Below are positions 23,668-36,834 of a stretch of 64,000 nt of DNA, piece after piece. The notes beneath the pieces are model-generated. The model had not been told where the DNA came from, ran no database searches, and saw nothing but the letters and a program-made list of their open reading frames with translations. The stretch is from Anthopleura xanthogrammica (Eukaryota; Cnidaria; Anthozoa; Actiniaria; Actiniidae), in contig OZ025214.1 in NCBI GenBank assembly GCA_964019055.1, forward strand, positions 1,977,501 to 2,041,500. Direction: 5' to 3'. Within the stretch, counting starts at the first letter, position 1, and each line of letters opens with the position of its first letter. Made by a program: the position numbers and the translations under genes.

Positions 23668-23824
23668 CTCTCCTTCTTCACAAAGATGTCCCTCAACATG
23701 ATCATCCAGAATGTACCTCACACTATCTAGAATAACAGTGACTCCAGTAACCATGGGGAAACCATCAACAGCATCGAAGAAATAACGTTGAACAATGAAC
23801 GCCACAGAAAAAACATTAAAATCA
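23668..23824 (-). CDS. Candidate internal coding exon, unknown protein (52 codons)
   Basis: A 157-nt minus-strand segment bounded by a strong acceptor (TTATTTTCTCTAG, AG at 23826-23825) and a good donor (GAG|GTTAGT, GT at 23667-23666). It is open in only one useful frame: one leading base, then 52 codons, exiting in phase 0. The peptide (containing IVQRYFFDAVDGFPMVTG, then ILDSVRYILDD and HLCEEGE) is complex and amphipathic, with varied third codon positions, and looks like true coding sequence. I cannot name the family. Its entry phase fits the exit phase of the candidate first exon at 30207-30448. Alternatives are a decayed gene fragment or chance. Confidence 0.35.
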
Positions 23825-23999
23825 CTAGAGAAAATAACACATGCTCTTCGATCATACAGATATTACTAAAGAAGTCTTATCCGGCATCTTATGACATTTG
23901 TCAAGTTCACACGATGAAAGGAACTTATCCCAACTGCATGAAAGGGAGAACACTTTTTTTTAGTATGTGTGAAAGGATTTTGGAAGTTTACTGACTTTA

Positions 24000-25835
24000 A
24001 AAAGACATAGCGACAGGGATACGTTATAGTTAACAACAACATACGTAAAGTAAAACTGAACAACATCTCTAAATATAACTATATTATGACGAAAAAAAAC
24101 TTAAAGAACTGAAAGAAACTGGATCGTTCGCCAACCAATCAGAATTGTGAAAATCTCTTGAATGTGACAGCCCTAAATCTTCTCTTAAAACCACAGAATA
24201 ACGTGGATTAAGAAAACTAAAAGGAAAATGAATGCGTATTTAAAAAGTAGTGATACGATCGTGAAGGATGATTGCACATATTTGACAATTTGAAGCTAGT
24301 AAGTTAATGGCTATAGTAGGTTCTTCAATTAAATGTCTCAAAAACTCCTCGAAAAGGTGCCATCGTTCATTAATGTATTCTCTTAGTATTTTTGGCTCCC
24401 ATATCCATCAATGGCTTGAGAGTTTTGATCTAAGGTTTTTAAAGTGAGTTTCATTTTTTTCTATTTGTACGATATACGATAAACAAAGCCCTACACTTAG
24501 GGCTAAAACTAGATATCGCAGTTCAAGAGAAATTATCCTCTCCAAGAAGTCGCCAACATGGCCTCAATAGATAAATAAAATAACCTTAATCATATCATAG
24601 CATCTTTTGAAATAGGCTACCTAGGGCTTCAACAAATACTAGGCAATCTAGCTAGTGTTATTATTCAAATGCAGATAAGGGTGAAACCACTTTCACAGTA
24701 GGCGGTGAGATATATAATCTATTTGCGTGCTTAAACCCGGTCGAATGGTCTAAACTGAGTAGAGTGTTAGTTGTATGTAAGGTGTTTAGTTTCATTATCG
24801 TCAGGTAAATCAGTTTTCAGTATACAGTGTAAAAAGATGCCAATAGCCAGCTATGATACGTCGGTAGCTTCCTCCGCACGTTTCTCTAACTGCTTTGGGA
24901 GCAGGACTGAAAAACGAGCCAGACGTCAATAGGCCCTTTGCAGGACCTGGTCAAGTGACCTTGTTAATCAAGAAAATCTAAGAGTAGCTCAAAAATAATG
25001 CCAGAATTTAGAGAAGCATGTCAAAATAAGCATTATCTGAAAGTTTTAGCCTTATATCTTTAATCCTGAGGTTACGTGGCATTCAATTGAAATGTCTAAA
25101 AATAACTACTGAACGTTTGTATCTGGCTGACTGGTATATATATATAAACTTATTATTTTTGATTATTTAAAAGAATTTCTATAGCTTCATTTTTAAGATG
25201 ATGTTGATACGGCACTGAGAAGTGTCTTTTCATTTGGTTCTGTAAAGTGGTAAAGTGGTGATATTTTAGAATGTATATATGATAAGCCAAGAGAAGCTAG
25301 CACTTCTGTTACAATTCACTAAATATTAAAAGAAATGTTAAAGGCACTAGCTTGAACGAAAACGCCCCAATTTTTGAAAGTCCGAATAATTCAAATATTT
25401 GAGGATAATATGACTCAATTCTGATTATAAAAACAAGATTGGAAAAACTTTTAGCCTGGAAGCCACTCGCAGTTAAGAAATTTTGGTTTAAGAGTTAAAA
25501 GAACAATAGGGTTGAGTAATTGATGTCATTTACGCAATGCTAAAATAATTCAGAATATTTTTATCTGTCACTTTTGACTGTTAAGAAAATATGTTGCTTG
25601 GCTACTATATTATGACCATATAGATATGTTTATCCAAGTCTCAAGTCGTTTCCAATTTTCATTGATTTTCATCCAAGTGCCCCTTTAAAAGTTATGAGAA
25701 ACAATTGCAGCTATGTTCACTCAATATTAATTAAAGTAAAAACATCGATGAAAATCGAAAATACTAAAAAGTTAACGCGCAACTAAAAAAAAATTTGCAT
25801 ATTGGTCAAAGAAGTCAGAATGAAAGAACTAAAAT
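24000..25835. other. Intergenic or intronic, nothing recognised
   Basis: No splice-bounded open frame or repeat pair noticed. If the minus-strand candidate exons at 23668 and 30207 belong to one gene, this would be intron. Confidence 0.45.
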
Positions 25836-26170
25836 ACCGTCTCAAAAGAGACTATTACATGAGATGTAACCCTTGGCATTGGTTCGTTGCAATATAGTAA
25901 TGAGAAACGTTTTCGACAAAATATGGTTCTCTTAGACTAAAACCGAGTGTTCCTACGCTTTATTTTTCTGTCTGTCAAACTTCACTAAGGGGAAAATTAA
26001 CAAACGTCGACTATACTGAGCCATCTGTCCGTCATTGCAATTGGCAACTGGAAGTACCCTCACAAAAGAGGCTAATTCTCGGAAATGCAAGCTTTCGCGT
26101 TGGTTCATAGCAACAGTAATTAGAAACGACAGAGTTTTCTTAGACCAGAACCGAGTGTTGCTACGCCACT
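25836..26170. repeat. Diverged tandem duplication, spacing about 217 bp
   Basis: About 25836-25965 and 26053-26170 share an ordered series of words: TACCNTC-CAAAAGAG, TTGGTTC-T-GCAA, GAAACG, TCTTAGAC and ACCGAGTGTT-CTACGC. Identity is roughly 70 percent by eye. No coding frame is shared. Confidence 0.6.
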
Positions 26171-26323
26171 TGCATCGTGACAGAATGTCTTGTGCAGTTG
26201 CTCGGTTCGGCCAAAAGGATATATTTCTACGGTATCAGATGTTGTGAGAACACGGTAGTGTGGCATTTGAAAGCTAATAACCAGGTTATATGTATGTATA
26301 CTATTACAGTTTTGCAGCTTCCA

Positions 26324-26493
26324 TATACAGGTTTCAAAAAAGGTTAACGCAGCTGAAAGCAACAAGCAACAACACAAGACGGCAAAGAACATCTGTATTT
26401 TACTCCTTATTCATCATTCAGAGGCGGGTCTTGGCTTGTTGCTCGTCGCTTGTTGCTTTCAGCTGCGACAACCTTTATTGAAATAGGTGTATA
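26324..26493. mobile_element. MITE, ACACCTATTTCAAAAAAGG family, copy 1
   Basis: Left TIR TATACAGGTTTCAAAAAAGG then AACGCAGCTGAAAGCAACAA; the right end is the reverse complement of TATACACCTATTTCAATAAA then GGTTGTCGCAGCTGAAAGCA. Subterminal GCAACAAGC repeats occur in both arms. Same outer terminus as the element at 35791-36084. Confidence 0.88.
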
Positions 26494-27682
26494 ATCAAAA
26501 AAGGGATGCAAGAAGAATAGGGTAAGATAAAATACTCATGATCATACACATGCACAGATCATCCACCGTTCTCTTTATATATGGCCGGGGTAGAACTAAT
26601 AACGACGTAGTCTTGCAGAAGGTTTTTTTTTGCTGCCAGCTGTTTCTGGTACAACAGGCACAGTAGACCTTTTTTTCAAGGCTGCACATGTATTCCACGA
26701 GTATTACGTGGTAAATTTTTAAAATGGAAAGTGATTAATGTTTCACGAAAACTGCCCGGCGCTTCTTATCTCAGTGGCAGTTCGGGCCGGCCACCACCAT
26801 GTTTGAATCAACGTGCGCGCCTTGTGAACTAAAGAAATATATACTTCAGTTAATGGTACACTTGCCGAAGCAAATGTAATTAATTTGATTAGACTAACCT
26901 TGCTTTCAGAGACTTTGGTGGTCAGTTTAGGAGAAAGATTGCCAAACTATACCTACGTATTCAGGAATTTTCGTGATCCATAAAGATAAACATTACTGAG
27001 CCATTTGAATTTACAATTCATTATTTATAAATACGGATGTAGTAATTTGGCAAGGAATACTACAAAGAATCCTAATATGTATGATTCAATGACAATTTCT
27101 AACTTGATCAGTCCTGGTCCAATTCAAGAATCTCTAAGATTTCTGCAAGGTTTATTCTCCATGTCAATGCTTGGCTCAAAATTACTTGGTAAATTATACT
27201 ATTATATGGAATTTTGTCAAATACCTTAGGCTTTTAGCGCACTAGTCGGCTAACATTGCCGAAAGTGCGAACCATATTTAAAACATTCGGCACGTTCAAA
27301 TATCTCATAATACAACTATTTTTTTGTAAACTAAAAGTAGAAATAAATGAAGATTTGAACTTAAAAACAAGTTATCCGCTAAAGTATATATAAATCTTAA
27401 ACGTATAGCAGATAACAGACCTCAGTGTAGCTACAAGTTGTTTTAAGAGATTTCATTACCCAAGGTGCTCTAATTCTGTTCCAAAACAACTTAAAAAATT
27501 GCCCGCAGGTATGGAAAAAGTTCTGGCAATTCATTAAAAACCTTATAATGTTTTGGCAATTAGTATAAGACCGGAATATTCACATACGAGATGCCAAATA
27601 TAATAGGCAGCCTTTAGGGAAGGGATGTCTAGGTTTTATAGTAAACATGAATCTATTATAAACGGCGAAGAATTGAACTGCC
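26494..27682. other. Intergenic, nothing firm
   Basis: A plus-strand frame near 27005-27229 has semi-plausible peptide content but lacks splice signals or a recognisable domain. Otherwise featureless. Confidence 0.45.
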
Positions 27683-27924
27683 TTCAACATTCGAGTACTT
27701 GCTTCAACATTCGAGTACTTGCATTGTTAGCTCATATTTGGGAGCTGTATGTACCCTCTTTCTTATCGTCTCTCAAGTGATAAACTGAGATAACATAAAT
27801 GTATATGACATAGAAAATAACATTCGAGTACTTGCATTGTTGGCCCTTGTTTGGGAGCTGTATGTACCCTCTTTCTTATCGTCTCTCAAGTGATAGAGAT
27901 AACATAAATGTATATGACATAGGG
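27683..27924. repeat. Tandem duplication, 113-bp period, plus a short extra copy
   Basis: AACATTCGAGTACTTGCATT begins at 27706 and 27819, each followed by matching sequence through GGGAGCTGTATGTACCCTCT and GTATATGACATAG. A further 20-bp stub of the same start lies at 27683-27702. Copies are about 90 percent identical. Confidence 0.92.
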
Positions 27925-28689
27925 AAGTGATGAGATTTTCTACGATAGCCTTGATATTGGACTAACTTATGCAAAATTAAAGCATTAGTCGAGCATTCAA
28001 TAAATTAAACTTTTGCCTGAACGATTCTATATTTCTATTCAATATCGCAGTCGAATGTTTTGACCTGCTTTACGTAGTTTCAACAGCTGTGAATGAACGA
28101 AATTCAGGACGCAGTATCAATAGAACAGATTAATCTCACCAAAGTACACTAAAGCACAGTACCTGAAAATTTTCCAGTTCGAAGAATATTACCTGACCGA
28201 CTTGAAGCCTTGCAGCCATTATTAAAGACATCGTGCGCATGCGTAGTTTCATAATAAAAATGATATTAAAAACTCATGGGTTACGAAATAATATTTTAAA
28301 ATAAATGGTTAAATAAAGTAGAGTTTAATTAAAAAGCTCTGGAAAAGCACGTTGCTTTTACCTAATTGAACGAATATATGACATTTTAAATAAAATAAAT
28401 CACGTTAAGGTCTCTTCTACTTTTATGAGCCTCAATACTCAAAATAAATTTCGCGTATTTATCAATAAATAATTGAAAATATTTTTGTAATCTTAAAAAT
28501 CTAGGCAATGATCATAGAATCTTTTTAAAAGACAATTAGATGTACTTGTCTAATGTTGCGCGGTATTTGATGTTTGGATGTTTAATTATTAGTGATAAAT
28601 TTTTAAAGAATTTTAATTTTTCGTCGCAGTGAAATATGTAACTTAAGCAGTCATAATTACTAGAAAATTTCTAAAAAGTCCAGAAAAAA

Positions 28690-28760
28690 AATTAAATTTC
28701 ATGATCAACAGGAATCGAATCCATAACTTCCGTAATACTAGAGCCATTCTCATTTCTTTT
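28690..28760 (-). mobile_element. tRNA-derived SINE fragment (box B region)
   Basis: On the minus strand TAGTATTACGGAAGTTATGG runs into GGATTCGATTCCTGTT, a pol III box B in a T-arm-like setting. I recall the pattern (tattacggaggtcatGGGTTCGAATCC) from tRNA-derived SINEs in cnidarians. Box A is not recognisable and no acceptor stem forms, so this is not a functional tRNA. Confidence 0.5.
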
Positions 28761-30206
28761 TTAGCTTTTTTTAGCCACCAAGTGATAATTGGTCCATAAA
28801 ATAAACGTCTGTACCGACTTTATTATTTGGATGTTTCCAGTTCTCTTCTAAGTTGAGTGTGAAAATACCACAGCTGCTTCTCGAATACTCTAAAACTTTA
28901 TTATTTAAGCAAAACATTTATAAAGTATAAGAATATTATATGACAACTTAAAGATATACTATTGATAAGACTATAAAGAGCTTGTATGTGGTGACACACT
29001 TAAAAGTATTTTATCGATTTGCAGGAATAGAAATAAGTACGAGAAAAAGACTAAAGAAAAAAGTTCACTGTTGCGAATGGAAATTAAATTTGAATTTAAG
29101 ATCAATTAAATTTTCACGTGGGAGCAAAGTAAAGGAATCGACATCGTAATTATCTCTAAACTTGTCACAACATATGTCAACATTACACGAAAAGAAAGTT
29201 GTTGTATTCTTCATTAACTGAAAATGTAAACTGTGACTAGATGGAATACTTAGCTGGTGGTTTCAATTGATGTACCCTTGGAACAGTGAGCAATGTAATA
29301 CAGTCTATCCGGCCGGTGTTTCATTCATAAGGACGTTAGGGAGTTGGAAAAATCATTTAAAGACGTGTCTATATATAGTACATAACCAATATTTTTTGGC
29401 AACTTCTTCATTAATTTTGTAGAAAATTTGATAATTCCCAGGGAGCCTCCCTGAAATATTGTAACCCCCATACCCCCCCTCTGTCTGTCTTTCTGTCTCT
29501 GTCTCTGTCTCTCTAATCGTAAAGAGTATTTCCTCTTAACCAGTCAGTTGGTTGTACTTTCGTTTGGTTGTAATATCGCTTAATGTCAGTGATCTTGTTA
29601 CCCTGGAGAAATACAGTAGAGTTAATACAAGTCCGGAATATTCTAACGTAGCGCCGGGTAAACACAACCACACAGGAGACAATCGCAGGCGTCTAAAAGG
29701 TTCTTTAATTCACACAACTTGGTATAGTTTTTCATAGAATAATTCGTACTGAATAAAAAAATGAGTAATGGTACTAATTGTCTCAGAGGAACTGTCTGAA
29801 CACTGAAAACCTGTTTTGGCATGTTCTAAGGCAAAACAATTCTAGATATTATTTCGCTTTGAAATAATTAAAAAAATGGATATTAATCAAAACTTTGACG
29901 CATGAACTGCAAGGGGGATTTAATTTTATATCTTTGTACGCGTTCTACAAGTTTCTATCATGTGTGCGGCCCCCTTTGATGTAATAAGATGGCGGTAAAT
30001 GGAAAGCACAAGCCTGCTTTTCCTCTATTCAAACTATGTATGTTCTAAAAAAATTTAGAAATTGAAAGCTGCCTTTGGCTACAGTCGATGAATTCAAATA
30101 AAAAAGAATTTTACATCGAATGATTTCTATATAGATGGCTATTATGGTTTAATTCTCTATTTCCTCACTAGAGCTTAATATCATATCGTACTGTATTGTG
30201 ACTTAC
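28761..30206. other. Intergenic or intronic, nothing recognised
   Basis: Contains a CT-rich stretch at 29479-29515 (TCTGTCTC words). No exon or RNA gene seen. Confidence 0.5.
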
Positions 30207-30448
30207 GTCAACAGCAATAAATAACTTTCAAGAAATGTATAACCAGCTACTATAAATAGAACAATACCTATGTTAAGACTAAGAACACATAGTATAGTTG
30301 TAAAAGAAAGAGGGGACGGAGAAGAAAGACGGTTGAATCGAATTAACTGACGAAAGAGTTTCAACCACGTTCTTATTGAAGATTTTATATAGCTTTCTAC
30401 AGCGAGTGTAGGCCTAGCATTCGGTCCTCTACCTGGCCACCGAACCAT
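30207..30448 (-). CDS. Candidate first coding exon with a signal-anchor or transmembrane helix
   Basis: The frame opens at an ATG (30446-30448) in a GCAATGG context with an in-frame stop upstream, and runs 80 complete codons to a strong donor, GAC|GTAAGT (GT at 30206-30205). The first 50 or so residues are basic and polar (includes RTWLKLFRQLIRFNR), followed by one hydrophobic stretch of about 20-25 residues (residues about 52-73, containing IGIVLFIVAGYTFLE). That is a cytosolic tail followed by a membrane helix, as in a type II anchor or the first helix of a channel. Without splicing the frame stops one codon later. Exit phase 2 matches the entry phase of the candidate exon at 23824. Family unknown; I considered two-pore potassium channels, but the spacing after the helix does not fit well. 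Confidence 0.22.
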
Positions 30449-30459
30449 TGCTACTTTAC

Positions 30460-33400
30460 TACTTAACTACTGATAATATATATTAAATATATATCGTAAA
30501 TAACCGGTTATGAATGTCAAGTATTTGTCAACACAGGGTCCAATATATACATGCACACGATACTTACCCTATATATATATAACGCTCAGCAAATGTCCAG
30601 TCCGCTGATGTTCTTCTGTTCTTTATGGCAATCTTCTGACTTGGGTGTTTTGATGATTATTATCTGCCAATGGCAGCTGAAGTCTGCTGGGGTTCAAAGA
30701 TAACAACAGTGTTACAAGTCTGATTTGAAATTTTTAAAAACTATGAATAAATTACTGACATCAGATTTTCTCAGTTGATTTCCGTATCTAACCCCCAAGA
30801 GTTACTCGTTCCTTTATTCTCCATCGCCTCTATTTGTTTTGTTTGCTCAAAATACATGATTATATAACAATGAAATATTCAGTGGTCAGCGGCAAAGCAA
30901 TGAGCAGTATGCGTCCTTTAAACCACGTCCAACCAATCACGTTTCTAGAGACGACGAGCATGCGCAGTAAGAAATAAAGGTTCTCACTGGGGAGAGATTG
31001 ATAATTATTTTTTTAAATATTCAATTACTTTTTGTTAACTCGGTTCATGACTATAAGCCGCAAAGGTGAAATATTTAATACTTGGTCAGCGGCAATGAAT
31101 TAAGAGCATCATGACAGACCGTTCACTTTATTTTTTTTCTTTTTGCGTTTCTTTTCATTCCTCTTGTATCTTATTCTCTTTCGTTCATTTTTCTTTACTT
31201 TACATTGTTTTTACTTTGTTTTATCTCTTCACTTGTCTTTACTACTTGTCTCTTTTTTTCTGTAATGTTTTCATTGTTTTTATATACTCTTTGTCATTTT
31301 TTTCTTGCTCTTTTTGCAGCAGAAGTAAGAGGTAGAAAAGAGGAAAATCAGAAACAAAAATGAGTAAAAACAGTGAAATTTAGCTGAAAGAACCCAACTG
31401 AGAGTTCAGACCAACGTTAAGAAAAGATGGATTCATAATTTGAATAATCGAATAAACAAATGAATAGATAACTGTAAACTTCAAACAACAAAGTCTTGAA
31501 ATTTTTGATCTGGTTCCTGTTTCAGAAGTGTTGACCCGTTTTTCCTTGTGCTGTCTTGATCAATAATAAATGCTAAGCAAAAATATTGGGTCACTTTCTA
31601 GAGTTCTGCGAAAAATGATTGTTTTTCCTGTAACATATGGCTTCTCTTATAGAGCTTTAGATGTTTATGTTGTTTGCGCGTTATTACCGCTACAAGAGTG
31701 AACTTCCATGCAATCTGACGGCTAAACGTAGTCGGGGAAACCCCATTTTTTATTTGCTAATTTTACTTCTTGTATGATGTATTTTCATCGTGGATATTTA
31801 AAAAAATCTGCATGAAAAATCTGTCCTTAATCCTAAGTTATATTTTATCAACCGAGTTGAATGAGACACAACTTCATAAGTGACCGAAAATAAATCTCAT
31901 TGGTCGAAAGACGGTCATGCGCAGTATAGGTCTGATAGTTTGACGAATGGGTAGCTTTGCAATTGTCCGAAGCGTCAAAATGTATTTGAACAACATAAAT
32001 GTAAATAAAGTAATAACTACAATAAAATAATATGCTATTTCTGTCATTTCTGTCATTTGTTTAGGGTTGTTTTACACTTGGGCGTCACTGAATGCATTAA
32101 GCTTTCGCGAAAAATCATTAGCATATAAATCATTTTCAGTTCATGCTATGATTTAGGCATCTTTACATAAAGAGTTTTTAGACGATATATACTATGTTTC
32201 TTGTAATTTAGATTTTGAAATTACATCGTATTTGATAATTGTGAATTGTAGATTTTGTGGTCAGTTTTCAAAACCAGCTACAATAACAAGTTGGAAAAAA
32301 ATATTTGGCGGCTGTCAAAGTTAAAGTAAAATTTAAATACAAATCGGTTTGAATTCAAATTTCCCTGTCAAGATCAGTGTAAAGAAAGTAGAAGTACGAT
32401 AACTATGGAAAAGAGTATAAGGATATAAGAATCACGTGTAAAGAGCTTGTTTGATATCGCCATAAGCTCTGTCAGTTTTTGTCCATATATACATACGAAT
32501 TAAAATATTTTCATACGGAAAGACTTAACTGATATTTCTATCAATAAATCACTCGATATTTCCTATCATTCTCCTTAATTCAAAACAAAACTGGTTTGAT
32601 AAATATATTAAAGAAAAATCGATTCGTATTTTATGATATAAGCGAGTTTGAAGTAAATGAGAATGTACGTTTTCTTACCGATTCGAGTCACCTGGTAAGA
32701 CCTCGTCAAGACAAATACTTGAGAATTGTGCCACGATATGTCTAGTTCACGAGAATAAACCTTGTGAAGTAAAATAGCCGAAATTGCCAACTTGAACAGC
32801 TCTTAGGGACTTGACTAAGAAGATATATAATTTCAATCGCTATGTACCTGCTCGTAATAACCTGAATAACACCGCCTAAGGGATCTCAACTGGATCTCAA
32901 GAATAATTAGTATTATAATTTCTTTTTTTCTAAGATAAGTGCATTAGGATTGATGGAGGTAATTTTCATTTGTTGATTTTAGCAATTTATTCATCTCCAT
33001 CATATATCCTGCCTCATACGATGGGGTCATTGGAACACGTTAACCTATTAACAGATTGTCAATGGGAAAACTTCAATCAAGTTTGTTTCATGTTTGCTAC
33101 TTGTGTGGACATGTCAGTGGGAGATATAACTACGAAAAAAACATATCTAGCACACCAAAACGAAAACATTACGAAAATTGGTTAATCACTTCCATTAGAT
33201 CGATTTCCAAAGCCGACGAAAGTCCTTTGCTGATTGGCTAAATACTAATAGGACGGTTCCACTATAATTCTAAAAGACCTTCAAATTATTAGCTTCAGTT
33301 GATGTAATTTGGTAAACATTCGAATTCATTCTTTTTTCTTTGTCTTTGCTAATACGTGTTTTTAAAGAAGATTTTCTATTATCGCTGGCATTCTCTTACA

Positions 33401-35790
33401 GAAATAACTATTCATCCGTTAGATCGATTGCAGTAGACGATTTAAGTAAAAGCTCCATATTTTGACCTTAAAATAAATCATCAGCCATATCTTGGAAAGA
33501 TGGGTTTGAAATAAAAGTATTTAGTGGCCGATAACTCATTAAAATTGAATGTAAAGATTTTCATGAAAATTGGCTTAAAATCTTTAGTTTCTGTCACCTT
33601 TTGTTCAAGCGTATAAAAATAGTACTAAAAGAAATAAAACGCCAAGGAATAAGCAAGCACTTAGTACATTGATGTAGAATGAACGGGAAGCATTAGTCAT
33701 GTCTACCTTTCCAAAATGGAGTAGGCAATAAGTATCCAATCTTGTCCGTTATTTTCTAAAAGCCAAGTTCATTTAATCTATCTTAACTAATTGATAAGGA
33801 ATAACGCTTTTTTTTCAGAAACAGAAATAAAATAATGCTGTTGCTATGGGTAACGAACGACTTTAAATTAAATATAATATTTGGAATGGATCAGATCACA
33901 TTTAATGGCATCTGGAGGGCTTTTGAAACGTTATTGTACATCTTTAATAAATATGCTGGTTGCAAGGTTTTTAAGTTAGGTTGAACAGAGTAAATGTCAA
34001 ACGAATCAGAAGAAAATATAAGTGGAAGAGTCAGAGAAAAACTGGTAAATGTTATTTCCTATTTTTTATTATTTTTTCCTTGCTGTTTTATTCTCTATAT
34101 TTCTTCAATATTCTTTTGTCTCTTTTTCATTCGTTTCATTCTCTTTATTGTGTTTTTGCTTAATTATGAAGAATTTTTTCGTTATTGATTTTCTCCAGAT
34201 ATTTTTCCATTGCCCTAAAACTGCAGTATTTAATACCGCCCTCGCAAGAACCTAAGTGTACATTTTTTACTCCATTTTTGGATGCGGTAAACAAGGATTC
34301 ACCCTGCACATATACACATGCATAGACCAGATAAGATGGAAAATAATCGAGGTTCTGACTCAGTGATTAGGGAATGAAAGTCAACTTATGTTTTCTACAA
34401 AGATACGTTTTTTTCACTAACAAATTTGAAAAGATACTGAAAATTTGATTGACAGTTATGACGTTAAAGTTGGGATGTGGGTAGACTGGGGTCAGTACTA
34501 AGGGAAGACTCCAATTGACAACCACTCAGAAAACCTTTTAAATATCAGGGCGGTGATGTACCTACACTTATGATGTACCTCGGATGTCTCGAACAGCAAT
34601 TCAGTTGGTAAATACGAGGTGATAACGATCTGTGTTGTTTTTACTTAGCCATCTTTATTGAAGTCTCAAAGAAAAAAACATTCGATAAGGGTCCTGAACG
34701 TCAAACCTACTTCTTAACCGCAAACTGAAACACAATTCTAAGTGCTATTGTTTTATAATCGAGGTTGATAAAGCAGGAAACTGTAAAGAAATATATTTTG
34801 TTGATATGTGCATTTGTACGCATGCGTGGTACTCATCATTCAAGTGCTGCGCATGCGTGGTACTCAAAATTCCGATCTAGATCTTTCTTGCTTGGTTATG
34901 CAGATCCCCAAAATATTACACTTTTGCCGTTAAAAATCCTTTGCGCTAAAATTTCCCGAATAAAAACATTATTCGGCCATATTTGAAATTCACATGGAGC
35001 TCAAGCAATTCGACATTATCATAACCTCTCGAATAAGACAAAAATATTCTTAAATACAGGAGACAAAACAATTCCTTAAAAACACTTAGACTTCAATAAT
35101 TTGATTTTTTTCCTTTCAAGGCGTACCTATTTCGTAACTAGTGGATAAATCTTACAGTTGGTTCTCTAAGCCCTGGTCTTACAACTTGATTCTGCATGAC
35201 GCATTACAAAGTGCTATTATATGATTTCTTTTTATTAATGGGTTTGTCGCATCAAAAAATATATGGTTAATGAGTCCATTAAGTTGTACGAAATACTTAA
35301 AGATGTTTTTCAAACGCAACTTTAATGACCTTACAGTATGCCGAGTAAAAGTGGCGGCACCTTTTGATTATTGGCAAAAAAGTGACCCAGGACGGCCATC
35401 GATCATGAATGATCCAAAAAACCTTCCTTTTCCAGAGAGAAATTGACATTAAACCAGATGATACAAGATCATGTAGAAGATAAAATTCGTTTAACTAGAG
35501 CTTAATTTGCAAATCATATTATTGAATAAAACCATTGACATATGCCACATTAAGCCATTAAGCTCTTCTGGCTTAATATAGCCGTTGAGACTTGTAACAT
35601 TTTGACAACGAATCTGTCAGAAATGGCTTTAAAAAGGACATCATTTTTAAAGAGTTTAAAGTAGTTAACTTGCTTCATATTAAGAATCCGGAAAACGTTT
35701 ATCTCTTAACACGAGGTTAAGTATGGTTATAAACGATAAATATCAAGCCCTGATGTGGATATGACTACCGAGATACATGTAGAATGCTTA
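30460..35790. other. Long intergenic stretch
   Basis: AT-rich. T-biased segments (31120-31320, 34060-34160) create Phe-rich frames. A 17-bp direct repeat CGCATGCGTGGTACTCA lies at 34819-34835 and 34850-34866. A weak repeated word, TGGTCAGCGGCAA, is at about 30881 and 31084. No gene recognised. Confidence 0.5.
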
Positions 35791-36084
35791 TATACCTATT
35801 TCAAAAAAGTTGTCATTGGCGATAGCTAGGCGATAGGCAATAGGTTATTTCATGCAAGATCCAAGAATAGCTGGAATAACGTGTGTTTCTGTTAGCTTAT
35901 TCTCGTCAAGAACACGGAGGTTAGTGTTGAGATATTCCGTGTTGTTTGTAGTCCACGAAACTATTTTAAAGGCCTCGATTATTCGTGTCTAGTTGTATAC
36001 CCATAATTCCTTTTCGTCTTTGAATGACCTATCGCCTATCGCCTTTAGCCTTTGGCGACGACAGCCTTTTTTGAAATAGGTGTT
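35791..36084. mobile_element. MITE, ACACCTATTTCAAAAAAGG family, copy 2
   Basis: Left end TACCTATTTCAAAAAAGTTG; right end is the reverse complement of ACACCTATTTCAAAAAAGG then CTGTCGTCGCC. Subterminal repeats are GCGATAGGC-type rather than the GCAACAAGC-type of copy 1, so the two share only the outer terminus. About 294 bp, no coding capacity. Confidence 0.85.
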
Positions 36085-36473
36085 TAAGCGGGCGTTTCCT
36101 ACGAAGACTTGACAATTTCAGCTTTTTGTTTCCCAATTTTCCCCGTTTTTTTTTTATTCTTTCAAATTTAAAGTTGCCAGAATTACGGCGTTTATTGTAG
36201 TGATTTTCAGTCATGCAGAGAAAAAAAATGAATCATGTGATTAATCAGTGTGAACTCACGTTTTAAAAGGCCTAATTTTAAACGGCGCCAGTTATCTGCA
36301 AGCGCAAATTTAAAAATATCGCTTTGAACCAAGCAAAATGAACTCACTAATAAATTATTCACATCCTTTTGGTCCCTTTTGGCCATGCGTCTTTAGCGTC
36401 AAACACAACTTACAAGTAAATCAAGGAAATTTCTCGAATTGGATATTCACGGATTCTTACTTCAAAATATGAT

Positions 36474-36727
36474 ACGGCTGCTGTGCTTTAGTGTTAAGAT
36501 AAGATGCGGCTTTTGGTGACATTAAAAGGAAAGACCTATTTGTGTAGCCGCTTTTATCATTTTATAAAGGCGTGCAGTGCGTATCCCCTCACCTCACTCC
36601 AACACGGCTGCTGTGCTTTATGTTAAGACAAGATGTGGCTTGTGGTGCCACTAAAAGGAAAGGCTTCTTTGTTGAGCCGCTTTTGCAGCTCTATCAAGGC
36701 AGTGGCATATCCCCCCACCCCACCCCA
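36474..36727. repeat. Tandem duplication, 130-bp unit
   Basis: ACGGCTGCTGTGCTTTA begins at 36474 and 36604; both units continue with AAGATG-GGCTT-TGGTG, TAAAAGGAAAG and AGCCGCTTTT, ending in CCCCTCACC or CCCCCCACC. Roughly 80 percent identical. Confidence 0.88.
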
Positions 36728-36834
36728 CTTCGACTTTTTCTATTAACAAAATTGCATCATTAGAGAAACTCAAGACACGTGCATGAGTGGGCCAGGTAGT
36801 TTTCTATTCTCCCGTGACGTAACGAATGACTTCC

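Noticed and set aside
30207..30448. Two-pore potassium channel first exon
   Set aside because: The helix ending in FLE resembles TM1 of such channels, but the spacing is wrong, the following residues are not charged as expected and no pore motif (GYG or GFG) was found downstream.
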